DNA from: Streptomyces sp. HUAS CB01
GTDB lineage: Bacteria > Actinomycetota > Actinomycetes > Streptomycetales > Streptomycetaceae
Reading direction: 5' to 3'
Length of the DNA stretch: 64,000 nt
Assembly (NCBI RefSeq): GCF_030406905.1
Contig: NZ_CP129137.1
Coordinates: 62,001-126,000 of the forward strand
The translations under genes and the position numbers were made by a program. Positions 44,332 through 53,298 of this stretch are shown piece by piece. The notes below the pieces were generated by a model. It saw nothing but the letters and a program-made list of their open reading frames with translations. It was not told the DNA's origin and made no database searches. Numbering within the stretch: position 1 is the stretch's first letter; each line of letters begins with the position of its first letter.

Positions 44332-44382
44332 TTCCATACGTCGTACGGAAGAACGCTTTCATTGTTACCATACGTCGTATGG
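44332..44382. promoter_or_regulatory. Tandem palindromic operators
   Basis: TTCCATACGTCGTACGGAA (44332-44350, one mismatch between arms) and CCATACGTCGTATGG (44368-44382, perfect 7+1+7), centres 34 bases apart, between divergent genes. No TetR gene is adjacent. Confidence 0.65.
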
Positions 44383-44551
44383 AAATGTCGAAGTGACGAA
44401 GGTAACCGCGGCTGGCGCGAGCGCCGACAGGTGTCGCTCTTCAACGTGACCTGCCCGTCGCCGTCCCCCTCGGCACGCCGACCCTCCTTGTCATGACCGC
44501 GGTATTGCGTGTCCACCCGGGGCCCGCGCCAGGACGCAGCCGGGTTGGCGA

Positions 44552-45925
44552 GTGCGCGAGTTCCGGGCCAGCGGCCGGATCGTCATCGTGGGTGCTTCTC
44601 TGGCCGGGCTGCGGGCCGCGGAAACACTGCGCGAGGAGGGCTTCACCGGTTCCCTGACCATCATCGGGGACGAGCCGTACGAGCCCTACGACCGGCCTCC
44701 GCTGTCCAAGCAGGTACTCAAGGGCTGGGTGCCGGCCGACCACACCAAACTGCCCCGCATGCGAGAAGTTGACGCGGACTGGCGGCTCGGGACGGCCGCC
44801 ACCGGGCTCGACCGCGCCACGAAGCAGGTAGGCCTGGCCAACGGCGAGCAGATCCCGTACGACCGGTTGCTGATCGCCACGGGCACCCGCGCACGCCAGT
44901 GGCCGAACCTGGACGAGGCAGCCCTGCACGGGGTCCACACGATCCGCTCGCGTGACGATGCGGAGCAGCTGCAGAAGGAGCTGGCCGAGCCGCCAACCCG
45001 GGTCGTGATCATCGGCGCGGGGTTCATCGGCTCGGAAGTGGCCTCAGTCTGCCGGGAACTCGACGTCCCGGTGACCGTCGTCGAGCGGGGTTCGGCGCCG
45101 CTGGTCGGCGCGCTCGGCGGGGTGATCGGGGAGATCGCCGCGCAGATGCAGCGCGATCACGGCGTGGACCTGCGCTGCGGGCTGGGCGTGTCGTCACTGG
45201 AGGGCGACTCGGGCGGGCACGTGCGGCGGGCGCACCTGTCCGACGGCACCACTGTCGACGCCGATGTGGTGGTGGCCTCCTTGGGGTCGATCCGCAACGT
45301 GGAGTGGCTGGAGGGCTCCGGGCTGGCCGCCGGCTTCTGGGGTGTCGGGTGCGACGCCGGTGGTCGTGCCTTCGACATCAACGGAGTGGTGACCGACAGC
45401 ATCTACGTGGCAGGGGACGTGGCGCGTGCGCCGCATGTGCTGTACGAGTACCAGTTCCTGGCGATGGAGCACTGGGACAACGCCGTTCTCGGCGCCGAGG
45501 CCGCCGCGCACAACATGGTGAACCTCGAGCCACACTATCGCCCGCATCTGCTGCTGCCCGGCTTCTGGTCCGGTCAGTTCGGCGTGAACATCAAGTCCGT
45601 TGGCGTGCCGCCCTTCGGTGACGAGATCGTCTTCACCCAAGGGTCTGTCGCGGAACGCCGTTTCGCCGCCGCCTACGGTCACCGAGGCCTCATCGTCGCG
45701 GCCGTCACCTTCGATCACGGCAAGTGGCTGGAGTACTACGGGAAGCTGATCGAGCGATCCGGTCCGTTCCCGCCCCCGCCGCCGGGCTGGGACCAGCCGC
45801 CCGACATGAAGCCGGTGCCGGCCGAGTTCCCGGACCCGAGGGCCCCGACGGCGGCCCCAGACGTCGTCCTGACCGGCCACGCCCCGAGCGAGCGGACGGC
45901 CAAGTTCCGGCCCCGGCGCCACTGA
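44552..45925 (+). CDS. Ferredoxin/rubredoxin-type reductase (FAD, NAD(P)H)
   Basis: 457 aa from GTG 44552. FAD loop RIVIVGASLAGLRAAETLRE, conserved YEPYDRPPLSKQVLKG, LLIATGTRARQWP, NAD loop RVVIIGAGFIGSEVASVCRE, and the second FAD motif SIYVAGDVARAPHVLYE followed by MEHWDNAVLGAEAAAHNM. This is the phthalate-dioxygenase/P450 ferredoxin reductase family. It is followed after 60 bases by a truncated P450, whose electron donor it would have been. The C-terminal ~55 residues are Pro-rich and extend beyond the usual reductase end. Confidence 0.88.
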   Translation: MREFRASGRIVIVGASLAGLRAAETLREEGFTGSLTIIGDEPYEPYDRPPLSKQVLKGWVPADHTKLPRMREVDADWRLGTAATGLDRATKQVGLANGEQIPYDRLLIATGTRARQWPNLDEAALHGVHTIRSRDDAEQLQKELAEPPTRVVIIGAGFIGSEVASVCRELDVPVTVVERGSAPLVGALGGVIGEIAAQMQRDHGVDLRCGLGVSSLEGDSGGHVRRAHLSDGTTVDADVVVASLGSIRNVEWLEGSGLAAGFWGVGCDAGGRAFDINGVVTDSIYVAGDVARAPHVLYEYQFLAMEHWDNAVLGAEAAAHNMVNLEPHYRPHLLLPGFWSGQFGVNIKSVGVPPFGDEIVFTQGSVAERRFAAAYGHRGLIVAAVTFDHGKWLEYYGKLIERSGPFPPPPPGWDQPPDMKPVPAEFPDPRAPTAAPDVVLTGHAPSERTAKFRPRRH

Positions 45926-45985
45926 CGCGCTCGTCGGGCCAAGCCGGTAGGCGGACAGCATCGACAGGAGAAGGAGGGGAGCCTC

Positions 45986-46717
45986 GTGGTCGAGGAAACC
46001 CCCTGGCAACAGGCCCTCCGTTACGCCAACCGCACCAATCCGTACCCGTTCTACGAGGAACTACGCAAGACACCGGTGGCGCGGCAGCCGGACGGCACCT
46101 ATGTCGTCAGCACCTACCGGGAGATCGTCACGCTGCTGCACGACCCCCGGGTCAGCTCGGATCCACGCAAGTGCCCCGTCCCGACCGCGGCCCCGACCGA
46201 GGGATCGGTGGAGGCGGAGGCGGAGCCGATCACGGAGGCGGTCATCTCTTTGGAGCCGAACATCATCACCCAGGATCCACCCGAGCACGATCGAGACCGC
46301 CGGATGATGATGCCGCATTTCGTCGGCCCTCCCCATTCCCCTCACCTGATCTCCGACCTTGAACCCGAGATCCATCGCATCGTGGCCGGACTCCTGGACG
46401 ACATGCGGGGCAAGACCCGGATCGACGCCGTCGACGACTTCGCCTACCCCCTGCCGGTGACCGTGATCTGCAAGGTCCTGGGCGTGCCACTGGAGGACGA
46501 GCCACGCTTCCACCACTGGATCGAAACGGCCCTGGACGCTTTGGACTTCGGTCCCGAGGCGAGACCCGGCGGCGAAGCAGGCCGCGGACAGTCGACCGGG
46601 ATGAACCTCCGCAGAGCCGATCGAGTGACCGAACGCGGAAGAGCGGTGGGCCCTCTGGATATTGCACCCGCCGCAAAAAGAATGGAGGCACTTTCCGGGA
46701 GAGAACAAATCGAATAG
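45986..46717 (+). pseudogene. Cytochrome P450, truncated N-terminal half
   Basis: From GTG 45986: NPYPFYEELRKTPVARQPDG, YVVSTYREIVTLLHDPRVSS, DPPEHDRDRRMMMPHFVGPP and DDFAYPLPVTVICKVLGVPL are P450 helices A to F. After WIETALDALDFGPEARP the sequence becomes unrelated and ends at 46717. The I-helix threonine, ExxR and the heme-ligand Cys are all missing, so no P450 activity is possible. The reductase upstream is intact. Confidence 0.85.
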
Positions 46718-46725
46718 GAGTGAGT

Positions 46726-47322
46726 ATGCGACCTGGACAAGGGGTCATGCGGTCGCGAGTGCACCGCTCTCGCTGGTCACGTCCGGCATCCGTTGCCTTC
46801 ATCGCGCTGCCCGCCATCGCGCTCGTAGGTGTACTGGGCGCGGTACCGGCGGCGGCTCAGGGCCTGATCACCGACCCCGAACCGACCGTCGTGTACGCCG
46901 ACGGGGCCGCCCTCCCCTCCGTCAGCTCCGCCTTCCCGTGGGACAGGGACAGGGACAAGGACAAGGGCAAGGACGGGGACGGGGACGGGTGCTTCGAAAT
47001 CGACACCGTACGTCAGGAAGCAGCCGGCGGCGGGGCCTTCTACGCCGCGACCAGTGGCGGAATCGCCTACGTCGGCGACGAAACGAGCCCGCTCGGAAGC
47101 ATCGACTGGGACGACCTCTCTGATGAAGGCGGAGACGTCCCCGAGGGTGCCTGCGGAGTGTCCATCGACGTAGGCCCCACCAGCCAGGGCAGCGACGTCG
47201 TCATCGACGTGATCACGACGGCCGGCACCGTACACACCATCACCTGCGACCGTATGGGTTCCGTGATCACCGACTGCGGTACCTGGGTCCAGCGCGACAC
47301 GCCGACGCCCGGCGACGGCTGA
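46726..47322 (+). CDS. Secreted protein with Asp/Lys repeat segment
   Basis: 198 aa from ATG 46726 (AGGAG five bases upstream; GTG 46720 is in frame). The signal peptide RPASVAFIALPAIALVGVLG ends near AAA-Q. The mature protein has a low-complexity DRDRDKDKGKDGDGDG segment (~72-87), then FYAATSGGIAYVGDETSPLG, CGVSIDVGPTSQGSDVVIDV and HTITCDRMGSVITDCGTWVQ. Four Cys may form disulfides. The family is not recognised. A strong hairpin follows at 47383-47418. Confidence 0.65.
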   Translation: MRPGQGVMRSRVHRSRWSRPASVAFIALPAIALVGVLGAVPAAAQGLITDPEPTVVYADGAALPSVSSAFPWDRDRDKDKGKDGDGDGCFEIDTVRQEAAGGGAFYAATSGGIAYVGDETSPLGSIDWDDLSDEGGDVPEGACGVSIDVGPTSQGSDVVIDVITTAGTVHTITCDRMGSVITDCGTWVQRDTPTPGDG

Positions 47323-47382
47323 TCCGCGGCCCGCGATGGGCGCGTGGTGAAGCGGTTCCGGTCTGGCGTCGGGACGAGAACC

Positions 47383-47418
47383 GAGTGCCGTGCCCGGCTC
47401 CACCCGGACACGGCACTC
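47383..47418 (+). terminator. Terminator after the secreted-protein gene
   Basis: GAGTGCCGTG and CACGGCACTC form a 10-bp outer stem, with CCGG/CCGG pairing inside. Confidence 0.6.
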
Positions 47419-47484
47419 GCGCTGGGCCGCTGCAACTGCGCCCGTCGCGTGCACCATTGACTGCTGTGGTGTGTGCTCACCGCG

Positions 47485-48928
47485 CTGGATTTGGTTGCGT
47501 CCTGGGAAGTGGTGTACGGGTTCGACCTGATCCGGGGGTTTGCTCCGGCATCGGGATGAGGCCCGCATAGACGAACGGCCACCGGCTGATCTTCGAAGTG
47601 TCGAAGCCTCGAAGGAGATCAGCACGATGACCGCACCCGACAGTCTGCCCCTGCACGCCCTCGCCGAGAACAACCTCGCCGCGGCGAGTCCCGATCTGCT
47701 GCGCGCGATGGTCAAGACGTTCGCCGACGCGCTCATGTCCGCGGAGGCCGACGCCCTCTGCAACGCCGAGTACGGCCAGGTCAGCGACGAACGCGTCAAC
47801 CACCGCAACGGATACCGCCCACGCGAGTGGGACACCCGCGCCGGCACCGTCGAACTCGCCGTCCCCAAACTCCGCAGCGGGAGCTACTTCCCGCACTGGC
47901 TCCTCGAACGCCGCCGCCGGGCCGAGCAGGCCCTCATCTCGGTGGTCGCCACCGCCTACCTCCTCGGCGTCTCCACCCGCCGGGTCGAGAAACTCGCCGA
48001 GTCCCTCGGCGTCACCCAGCTCTCGAAGTCCCAGGTCAGCGCGATGGCCAAGCATCTCGACGAGCAAGTCACCGCGTTCCGCAACCGACCGCTCGACGCC
48101 GGCCCCTACACCTTCGTCTGGGTCGACGCACTGACCCAGAAGGTGCGCGAAGGCGGCCGGATCATCAACGTCCACGCCCTGGTCGCGGTGGGCGTCAACG
48201 CCGACGGACACCGGGAGATCCTGGGCCTGGACGTCGCGACCGCCGAGGACGGCGCGGGCTGGCTCGCCTTCCTGCGCTCGCTCGTCGCCCGGGGCCTGTC
48301 CGGCGTCCAGCTCGTCGTCTCCGACGCCCACGCCGGCCTCGTCGACGCGATCGGCGCCACCCTGCCCGGCGCGTCCTGGCAGCGCTGCCGCACTCACTAC
48401 GCGAGGAATCTCCTGAGCCAGGTCCCGAAGTCGGCCCAGCCCTGGGTGGCGACCCTGCTGCGGACCGTGTTCGAACAACCCGACACCGACGCGGTGACGG
48501 CCCAGATGGCCCACGTTCTGGACGCAATGGAGGCCAAGTTCCCCAAAGCGGCAGCCCACTTGGACGCCGCCCAGCACGATCTGCTGGCATTCACGGGCTT
48601 CCCACGTGAGCTCTGGCGGCAGATCTGGTCGAACAACCCCCAGGAACGGCTGAACAAGGAGATCCGCCGCCGCACCGACGTCGTCGGCATCTTCCCCGAC
48701 CGCACCGCCGTCGTCCGCCTGGTCGGCGCGGTCCTCGCCGAGCAGAACGACGAGTGGACCGAGGCCCGCCGCTACATGGGCCTCGACCTCCTCGCCAAAG
48801 CCCGCCTCCACCCGATCGAGTCAGAAACCGACGACACCGCCCTGCCCACCGAACTCACCGCATAGCCTCAACACGAGATCACCGAGTGGCCGTCGATACA
48901 CCACTCCAGCGGACGTGACCCTGGATTT
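47485..48928 (+). mobile_element. IS256-family insertion sequence with 8-bp target duplication
   Basis: The element is 47493-48920 (1428 bp). Its ends, GGTTGCGTCCTGGGAAGTGG and the complement of the right end GGTCACGTCCGCTGGAGTGG, agree at about 18 of 24 positions. CTGGATTT is repeated exactly at 47485-47492 and 48921-48928, the 8-bp duplication expected of the family. Confidence 0.88.
47627..48865 (+). CDS. IS256-family transposase (intact)
   Basis: 412 aa from ATG 47627 (GAAGGAGA upstream). DALCNAEYGQVSDERVNHRN, GYRPREWDTRAGTVELAVPK and LISVVATAYLLGVSTRRVEK are the N-terminal family blocks. The DDE residues lie in YTFVWVDALTQKVREGG (first Asp), VQLVVSDAHAGLVDAIGATL (second Asp) and SNNPQERLNKEIRRRTDVVG (Glu in NPQERLNKE). 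CRTHYARNLLSQVPKSAQPW is also typical. No lesion is visible and both inverted ends with target duplications are present, so the element is recent and may be active. Confidence 0.92.
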   Translation: MTAPDSLPLHALAENNLAAASPDLLRAMVKTFADALMSAEADALCNAEYGQVSDERVNHRNGYRPREWDTRAGTVELAVPKLRSGSYFPHWLLERRRRAEQALISVVATAYLLGVSTRRVEKLAESLGVTQLSKSQVSAMAKHLDEQVTAFRNRPLDAGPYTFVWVDALTQKVREGGRIINVHALVAVGVNADGHREILGLDVATAEDGAGWLAFLRSLVARGLSGVQLVVSDAHAGLVDAIGATLPGASWQRCRTHYARNLLSQVPKSAQPWVATLLRTVFEQPDTDAVTAQMAHVLDAMEAKFPKAAAHLDAAQHDLLAFTGFPRELWRQIWSNNPQERLNKEIRRRTDVVGIFPDRTAVVRLVGAVLAEQNDEWTEARRYMGLDLLAKARLHPIESETDDTALPTELTA

Positions 48929-49790
48929 CGGCAGGGACACGGGACAACTCTGGCGAGCCGTCCTGGCACATCTCCGATCGCGTCCCCCTGTGGGTCGAAT
49001 TCGCCATCCCCACAAGACGAGCGCCGCTACCGCCGGTCCTCCGTCAACGGCTGATCTTGGTTGTTGAGGTTCAGTGAGTCCCCTGGCGGAAGAGTCGTGG
49101 CTTCCCGCACGACGCCTCGGCTGGGCTGCGAGGTGAGTTCGCCGCTGACGGCGGCCCTCCCCGGGATGTGCACGGGAGCACGTGGTTGACCTGGGCCGAG
49201 CTGGACACCACGGAAGGGCAGGAGACCGACGCCTCAGGCACACGGACCCGCGCCTCAGCCGCAGGGATCGACACCGAGTGGGGCCGGGTCTGGACCGTCA
49301 TGCACATCCTCAGCGAAGTCCACGGAGCCGGGAACGTACGTCTCGTCGTCTGGTTCCACTCACTCGTGGCTGCGTACTTGGTTGGACGGACTGGCCAAAT
49401 ACGACGCTCATTCACAGTGGTCGGGGTCGGCGTCATGCGTGGCCGGCCTCGTGGTCGGGCCTGCGGTCGCCCCAACCGCGACGGCCCGACCCGTGCAGGG
49501 CCGGCACCCCGGCAGGTGATCTTCCCCTCGCGTACGCGGGCGCGGTCCCAGCGGTGCGCATCCAACTCGCTTGCTTTTAGGATGTATTCATAGTTTTCAT
49601 GTGTTCTGCCATGTCCTGTCCGACGCTTCCGGCAAACGAGAGGTGATCTCGCTGTTGCGCCGACCGGTTGTTGGCCATCTCGATCCACAGGTGGCCATCG
49701 CCCCGTTTCGGCTTCCCCGTAAGGGCTCAGGTGTCTGACGGAAACTCATCCGCTCGTCTCAGCTCGGTGACCCTCGTCACACCCGGCTCC
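48929..49790. other. Region without an intact gene; one weak coding remnant
   Basis: At 49168-49350 (+) the frame reads HGSTWLTWAELDTTEGQETD and VWTVMHILSEVHGAGNVRLV followed by VWFHS, which resembles small conserved Streptomyces proteins of unknown role. The rest shows no motifs. Confidence 0.35.
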
Positions 49791-49812
49791 TGTCAGCAAA
49801 CGGGGCGCCGTC
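49791..49812 (+). promoter_or_regulatory. Possible ECF41-type promoter of the oxidoreductase-sigma operon
   Basis: TGTCA (49791-49795) and CGTC (49809-49812) recall the TGTCACA / CGTC elements used by ECF41 sigma factors; the ECF41-type gene is second in this operon. The spacing seems short, so this is tentative. Confidence 0.3.
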
Positions 49813-49850
49813 TCGTTCAAGGGGCACACGAACGAGACAGGAGCAACGCC

Positions 49851-51041
49851 ATGAAGCACCGCATCGTCGTCCTCGGCGCCGGATACGCCGGGGCCTTCGC
49901 CGCCGGAAACCTGGCCCGCCGCCTCTCGCCCGCCGACATCGAGATCACCGTCGTCAATGCCGTGCCCGACTTCGTCGAGCGGATGCGGCTCCACCAGCTT
50001 GCGATCGGCCAGGACCTGGCGGTCCGCAAGCTCGCGGACGTCTTCGCGGGTACCGGGGTTCGGCTGCGCCTGGCGCGCGTCACCGGCGTCGACCCCGGGC
50101 GCAGGACCGTCGCTGTGACCGGCGAGGACGGCGACGGCGAGCTCGTGTACGACACGCTCCTCTACGCGCTCGGCAGCTCCGTCGCACACCATGGCGTCCC
50201 CGGCGTGGCCGAGTACGCATTCGATGTGACCGGTCGGTCCTCGGCCCTGCGACTGCGCGAGCGCCTGGCCGGCCTGGGCGACGGCGGCACCGTGCTGGTC
50301 GTCGGTGAAGGGCTGACCGGCATCGAGACCGCCACCGAGATCGCCGAGGCGCGGCCCGACCTCTCGGTCGCACTCGCCGCCCGTGGCGAGCTGGGCACAT
50401 GGCTCTCCTCGAAGGCCCGCCGCCATCTGCGCCAGGCCTTCGACCGGCTCAGCATCACCGTCCACGAGCACAGCGGAATCGAAGCCCTCGAGCCCACACG
50501 GGCGATCGCCGCCGACGGTACGTCCCTCCCGGCCGACGTGACCGTGTGGTCGGCCGGCTTCGCCGTGCACCCCATAGCGGCCGCCAGCGGCCTGAAGGTC
50601 GCCGAGACCGGCCAGATCGTCGTCGACCGGACGATGCGCTCGGTCTCGCACCCGGACGTCTACGCCGCCGGCGACTGCGCCTACGCGATCGGCGATAACG
50701 GCCGACCACTGCCGATGTCCTGTGGCACGGCCGGCTACACCAACATGCAGGCGACCGCCGCGATCATCGCGCGCCTCACGGGCAGCGAGGTCCCCACCAC
50801 CGGGCTGAAGTACTACGGCAACCACATCAGCCTCGGGAAGCGGGATGCGATCTTCCAGATGGTGGACGGGAACGCCCGGTCGAAGTCCTGGTACCTGGGC
50901 GGCCGGACCGCCGCGCGGCTCAAGGCGGGCGTGCTCAAAGGAGCAGGGTGGAGCATCTCCCACCCGACCTTCGGCATGCCGAAGCGCAGGCGCCGCCTGG
51001 CCACCGTGCCTGACCGGTCCGGCGTGAGCGTTGCCGCCTAG
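49851..51041 (+). CDS. NDH-2-like FAD/NAD(P) oxidoreductase
   Basis: 396 aa from ATG 49851 (GACAGGAG upstream). FAD loop HRIVVLGAGYAGAFAAGNLA, second nucleotide loop VLVVGEGLTGIETATEIAEA, and VYAAGDCAYAIGDNGRPLPM with the flavin-binding Asp. LYALGSSVAHHGVPGVAEYA is typical of type II NADH dehydrogenase-like enzymes. It is followed after ten bases by an ECF41-type sigma gene; ECF41 factors are nearly always next to a COE protein (carboxymuconolactone decarboxylase, oxidoreductase or epimerase), and this is the oxidoreductase partner, presumably its target. Confidence 0.88.
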   Translation: MKHRIVVLGAGYAGAFAAGNLARRLSPADIEITVVNAVPDFVERMRLHQLAIGQDLAVRKLADVFAGTGVRLRLARVTGVDPGRRTVAVTGEDGDGELVYDTLLYALGSSVAHHGVPGVAEYAFDVTGRSSALRLRERLAGLGDGGTVLVVGEGLTGIETATEIAEARPDLSVALAARGELGTWLSSKARRHLRQAFDRLSITVHEHSGIEALEPTRAIAADGTSLPADVTVWSAGFAVHPIAAASGLKVAETGQIVVDRTMRSVSHPDVYAAGDCAYAIGDNGRPLPMSCGTAGYTNMQATAAIIARLTGSEVPTTGLKYYGNHISLGKRDAIFQMVDGNARSKSWYLGGRTAARLKAGVLKGAGWSISHPTFGMPKRRRRLATVPDRSGVSVAA

Positions 51042-51051
51042 TCTGTTCCAC

Positions 51052-51990
51052 ATGGACAGCGCAGCCCTCGATCGGTTCGAGGCCAGCCGAGGCCGGCTGG
51101 CCTCGCTCGCGTACCGTCTACTCGGCTCGGCCGCCGACGCCGAGGACGCCGTGCAGGACACGTTCCTGCGCTGGCAGGCCGCGCACCGCGACCGGGTCGA
51201 GGTGCCGGAGGCGTGGCTGACCAAGGTCGTCACCAATCTCTGCCTCGACCGGCTCCGCTCGGCGCAGGCGCGCCACGAGCGTACGGCCGGTGTCTGGCTG
51301 CCCGAGCCACTCCTCGAGGGCGACCCGATGCTCGGCCCGGCCGACACCTTCGAGCAGCGCGAATCGGTGTCCTTGGCCGTACTGACCCTGATGGAGCGCC
51401 TCTCGCCGGTCGAGCGGGCCGCTTACGTCCTGCGTGAGGCCTTCTCGTACCCCCACGCCGAGATCGCCGTGATCCTCGACATCACCGAGTCCGCGAGCCA
51501 GCAGCATGTCCACCGTGCCCGGCGTCGGGTCACCGCCGAGCGCCGCGGCGGCGGCGAAGTGGATCCCGCGTCCGCGCGTCGAGTCGTCGAGGAGTTCCTC
51601 GCCGCCGCCACGTCGGGGCGTACCGAACGGCTGGTGGCACTGCTCACCGACGACGTGACGGCGGTCTCGGACGGCGCCGGACTCGCCAGGCGGCTGCTGC
51701 TGTACAAGACGCGCGAGCGCGTCGCCTCCTACGTGCGGGCCGGCTTCAAGCCCACGCCGGCGAAACGGCGGCTGGCCGGCGGCTCGCCCGCGCTCCATAT
51801 CGCGCTGGTCAACGGCTCCCCGGCCGTCCTCGCCGTCGTCGACGACCGAGTCGTGGGCGCCGTGGCGTTCGAAGTCACCCACGGCAAGGTCGCGTCCCTG
51901 CGCGGTATCGCCGCCGCGGACCGGCTCGCGCGCCTCAACGCGGCCTGGCGGCAGCACGAACCAGAAGCGCCGGTCATCCAAGCATGGTGA
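51052..51990 (+). CDS. ECF41-type RNA polymerase sigma factor with SnoaL-like C-terminal domain
   Basis: 312 aa from ATG 51052. Sigma region 2: LASLAYRLLGSAADAEDAVQ with DTFLRW; region 4: MERLSPVERAAYVLREAFSY, HAEIAVILDITESASQQHVH. The C-terminal ~120 residues (ARRVVEEFLAAATSGRTERL, LLTDDVTAVSDGAGLARRLL) form the SnoaL-like domain that controls activity without an anti-sigma factor. Two functional motifs are altered: DGGGK reads DGAGL and NPDKL reads AADRL. These changes may alter autoinhibition. No ribosome site is seen; translation probably couples to the upstream gene. Confidence 0.88.
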   Translation: MDSAALDRFEASRGRLASLAYRLLGSAADAEDAVQDTFLRWQAAHRDRVEVPEAWLTKVVTNLCLDRLRSAQARHERTAGVWLPEPLLEGDPMLGPADTFEQRESVSLAVLTLMERLSPVERAAYVLREAFSYPHAEIAVILDITESASQQHVHRARRRVTAERRGGGEVDPASARRVVEEFLAAATSGRTERLVALLTDDVTAVSDGAGLARRLLLYKTRERVASYVRAGFKPTPAKRRLAGGSPALHIALVNGSPAVLAVVDDRVVGAVAFEVTHGKVASLRGIAAADRLARLNAAWRQHEPEAPVIQAW

Positions 51991-52104
51991 CCAGAGCCAC
52001 CGGAATCCAGTGACCTGAGCCGGAGCGAGGACGGCACCCCCTTCGGCCCCCCGCGCTGCACAGCAGCACGGGCGCGAAGCACGTCCGCCTCCCGAATCGG
52101 TGCG

Positions 52105-52325
52105 CGGTTGTCCAGGTGGTGCAGCAGTTCCAGGGTGAGGGACACGGCGAGGCGGTGCTCGGCGCCCGGGTGCCCCCGGAGCGTTTCGGCGCCGGCGATC
52201 CCTGCAGCACGGTTCTTGCGGTGGGTATGCAGGAGTTCGGTGTTCGTGGAGCGTTGCCGCCTTCGTCGAGGTGGACGCGCAGGGTGGTGCGGAGCGTCGC
52301 TTCCGCCGGGGCGCCGCCGCACAGG
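52105..52325 (-). pseudogene. PucR/CdaR-type regulator, C-terminal HTH remnant
   Basis: Minus strand: ATLRTTLRVHLDEGGNAPRT, then in another frame ELLHTHRKN and ETLRGHPGAEHRLAVSLTLE, LLHHLDNRAP. This is the HTH_30 domain (EGGN..R.A..L..HR.T...R...), interrupted by at least two small deletions. Upstream parts of the gene are not seen. Confidence 0.6.
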
Positions 52326-52797
52326 GGCCCCGGGGTGGGGGTGATGAACTCTCGCTGCCCAGCGGGGCCTTGCGGGCAACCCGGCCGGAGAACAGCTCAC
52401 CGCCTGTCCTCCAGGCAGGCGTCGAATGCGTCGGTCCCCTGTGAACTGCTCAACCCCCTTCTGTGGCAACAGAGTTGTCAGACAGTCGAGGACGACGCGA
52501 CATCGAAGCCGTCGCCCTTGCCGGCCAGGACGAGCAACGCATGGAAGGCCGCACCGCGCCCGGGCGCGTGTCCGGCTGCACCACCGCGAACGGCTGCCCG
52601 CGATCTTCCACTCCGCACTCCGCGGCTGATCAGGAACGAGCGCCCTCATGAACCTCAATGAAGGGCTTCTCCCACTAGATACGTGACTGTCAGTTCCGTT
52701 ATTGTCCCCGTCATGCCGGAGCGGCACTGAACTCTGAACGGCCGCGCCGCGGCATCGACTTGTCACGCTGCGATCCCCCCACTCCGAGGGAGCCGCC
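52326..52797. other. No gene recognised
   Basis: Short frames without known motifs between the PucR and enoyl-CoA hydratase remnants. Confidence 0.35.
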
Positions 52798-52955
52798 ATG
52801 CCCACGCTCGACCGCCAGGACAATGTCTTCGTCCTCAATCTCGGAGACGGCGAGAACTGTCTCCACCCCGACTGGATCGCTTCCGCCAACACCGCGCCGG
52901 ACGAGGTGGAGAATGCCGACGCACCGCATGCCCTGGTGACCGCCGCCACGGAGTT
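52798..52955 (+). pseudogene. Enoyl-CoA hydratase/isomerase, N-terminal fragment
   Basis: From ATG 52798: TLDRQDNVFVLNLGDGENCL, HPDWIASANTAPDEVE and APHALVTAATE match the first beta-alpha units of crotonase-family enzymes. The frame then runs into an IS110 remnant on the opposite strand and stops at 52978; the oxyanion-hole and active-site regions are missing. Confidence 0.65.
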
Positions 52956-53045
52956 GACCGTGCGGCCCGGCACGTAGACGGGCTTGTGGCCGCGGGCTGC
53001 GAGGAGGGCCAAGCAGCGCGGACGCGGTGGTGAAGATGCGACGGC
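52946..53045 (-). pseudogene. IS110-family transposase scrap
   Basis: Minus frame LALLAARGHKPVYVPGRTVN resembles the IS110 block ALL..RG..vVYvPGRtVNR. It abuts the enoyl-CoA hydratase fragment. 53046-53298 shows no gene. Confidence 0.5.
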
Positions 53046-53298
53046 CCGATGGCCGGCATCGGCCCGCCCATATCCGGCCCCTCGCTCATTCATCCTCCCC
53101 TCCTCGTTCCGAGCACTTGCCGTCGGCTCGCGGAACACCCCGCCCTCAGCTGCGTCATCAGCGACTACAGCACACCCCTCGATCAGCAGTCAGGGAGCCC
53201 CGAAGAGCCGGACGGCCACTCCTGCCGAGTCACAGAGGACAAGCCGCCATCAGCCATGCCCGACCCTTCTGGACCGCCACCAACGTACGGAGACCGCC

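Noticed and set aside
49746..51347. 533-codon minus-strand frame opposite the NDH-like gene
   Set aside because: Codon positions and motifs clearly favour the plus-strand oxidoreductase and sigma genes; the antisense frame is a GC-bias shadow.
52116..52661. 181-codon plus-strand frame
   Set aside because: Antisense to the PucR remnant and without motifs.
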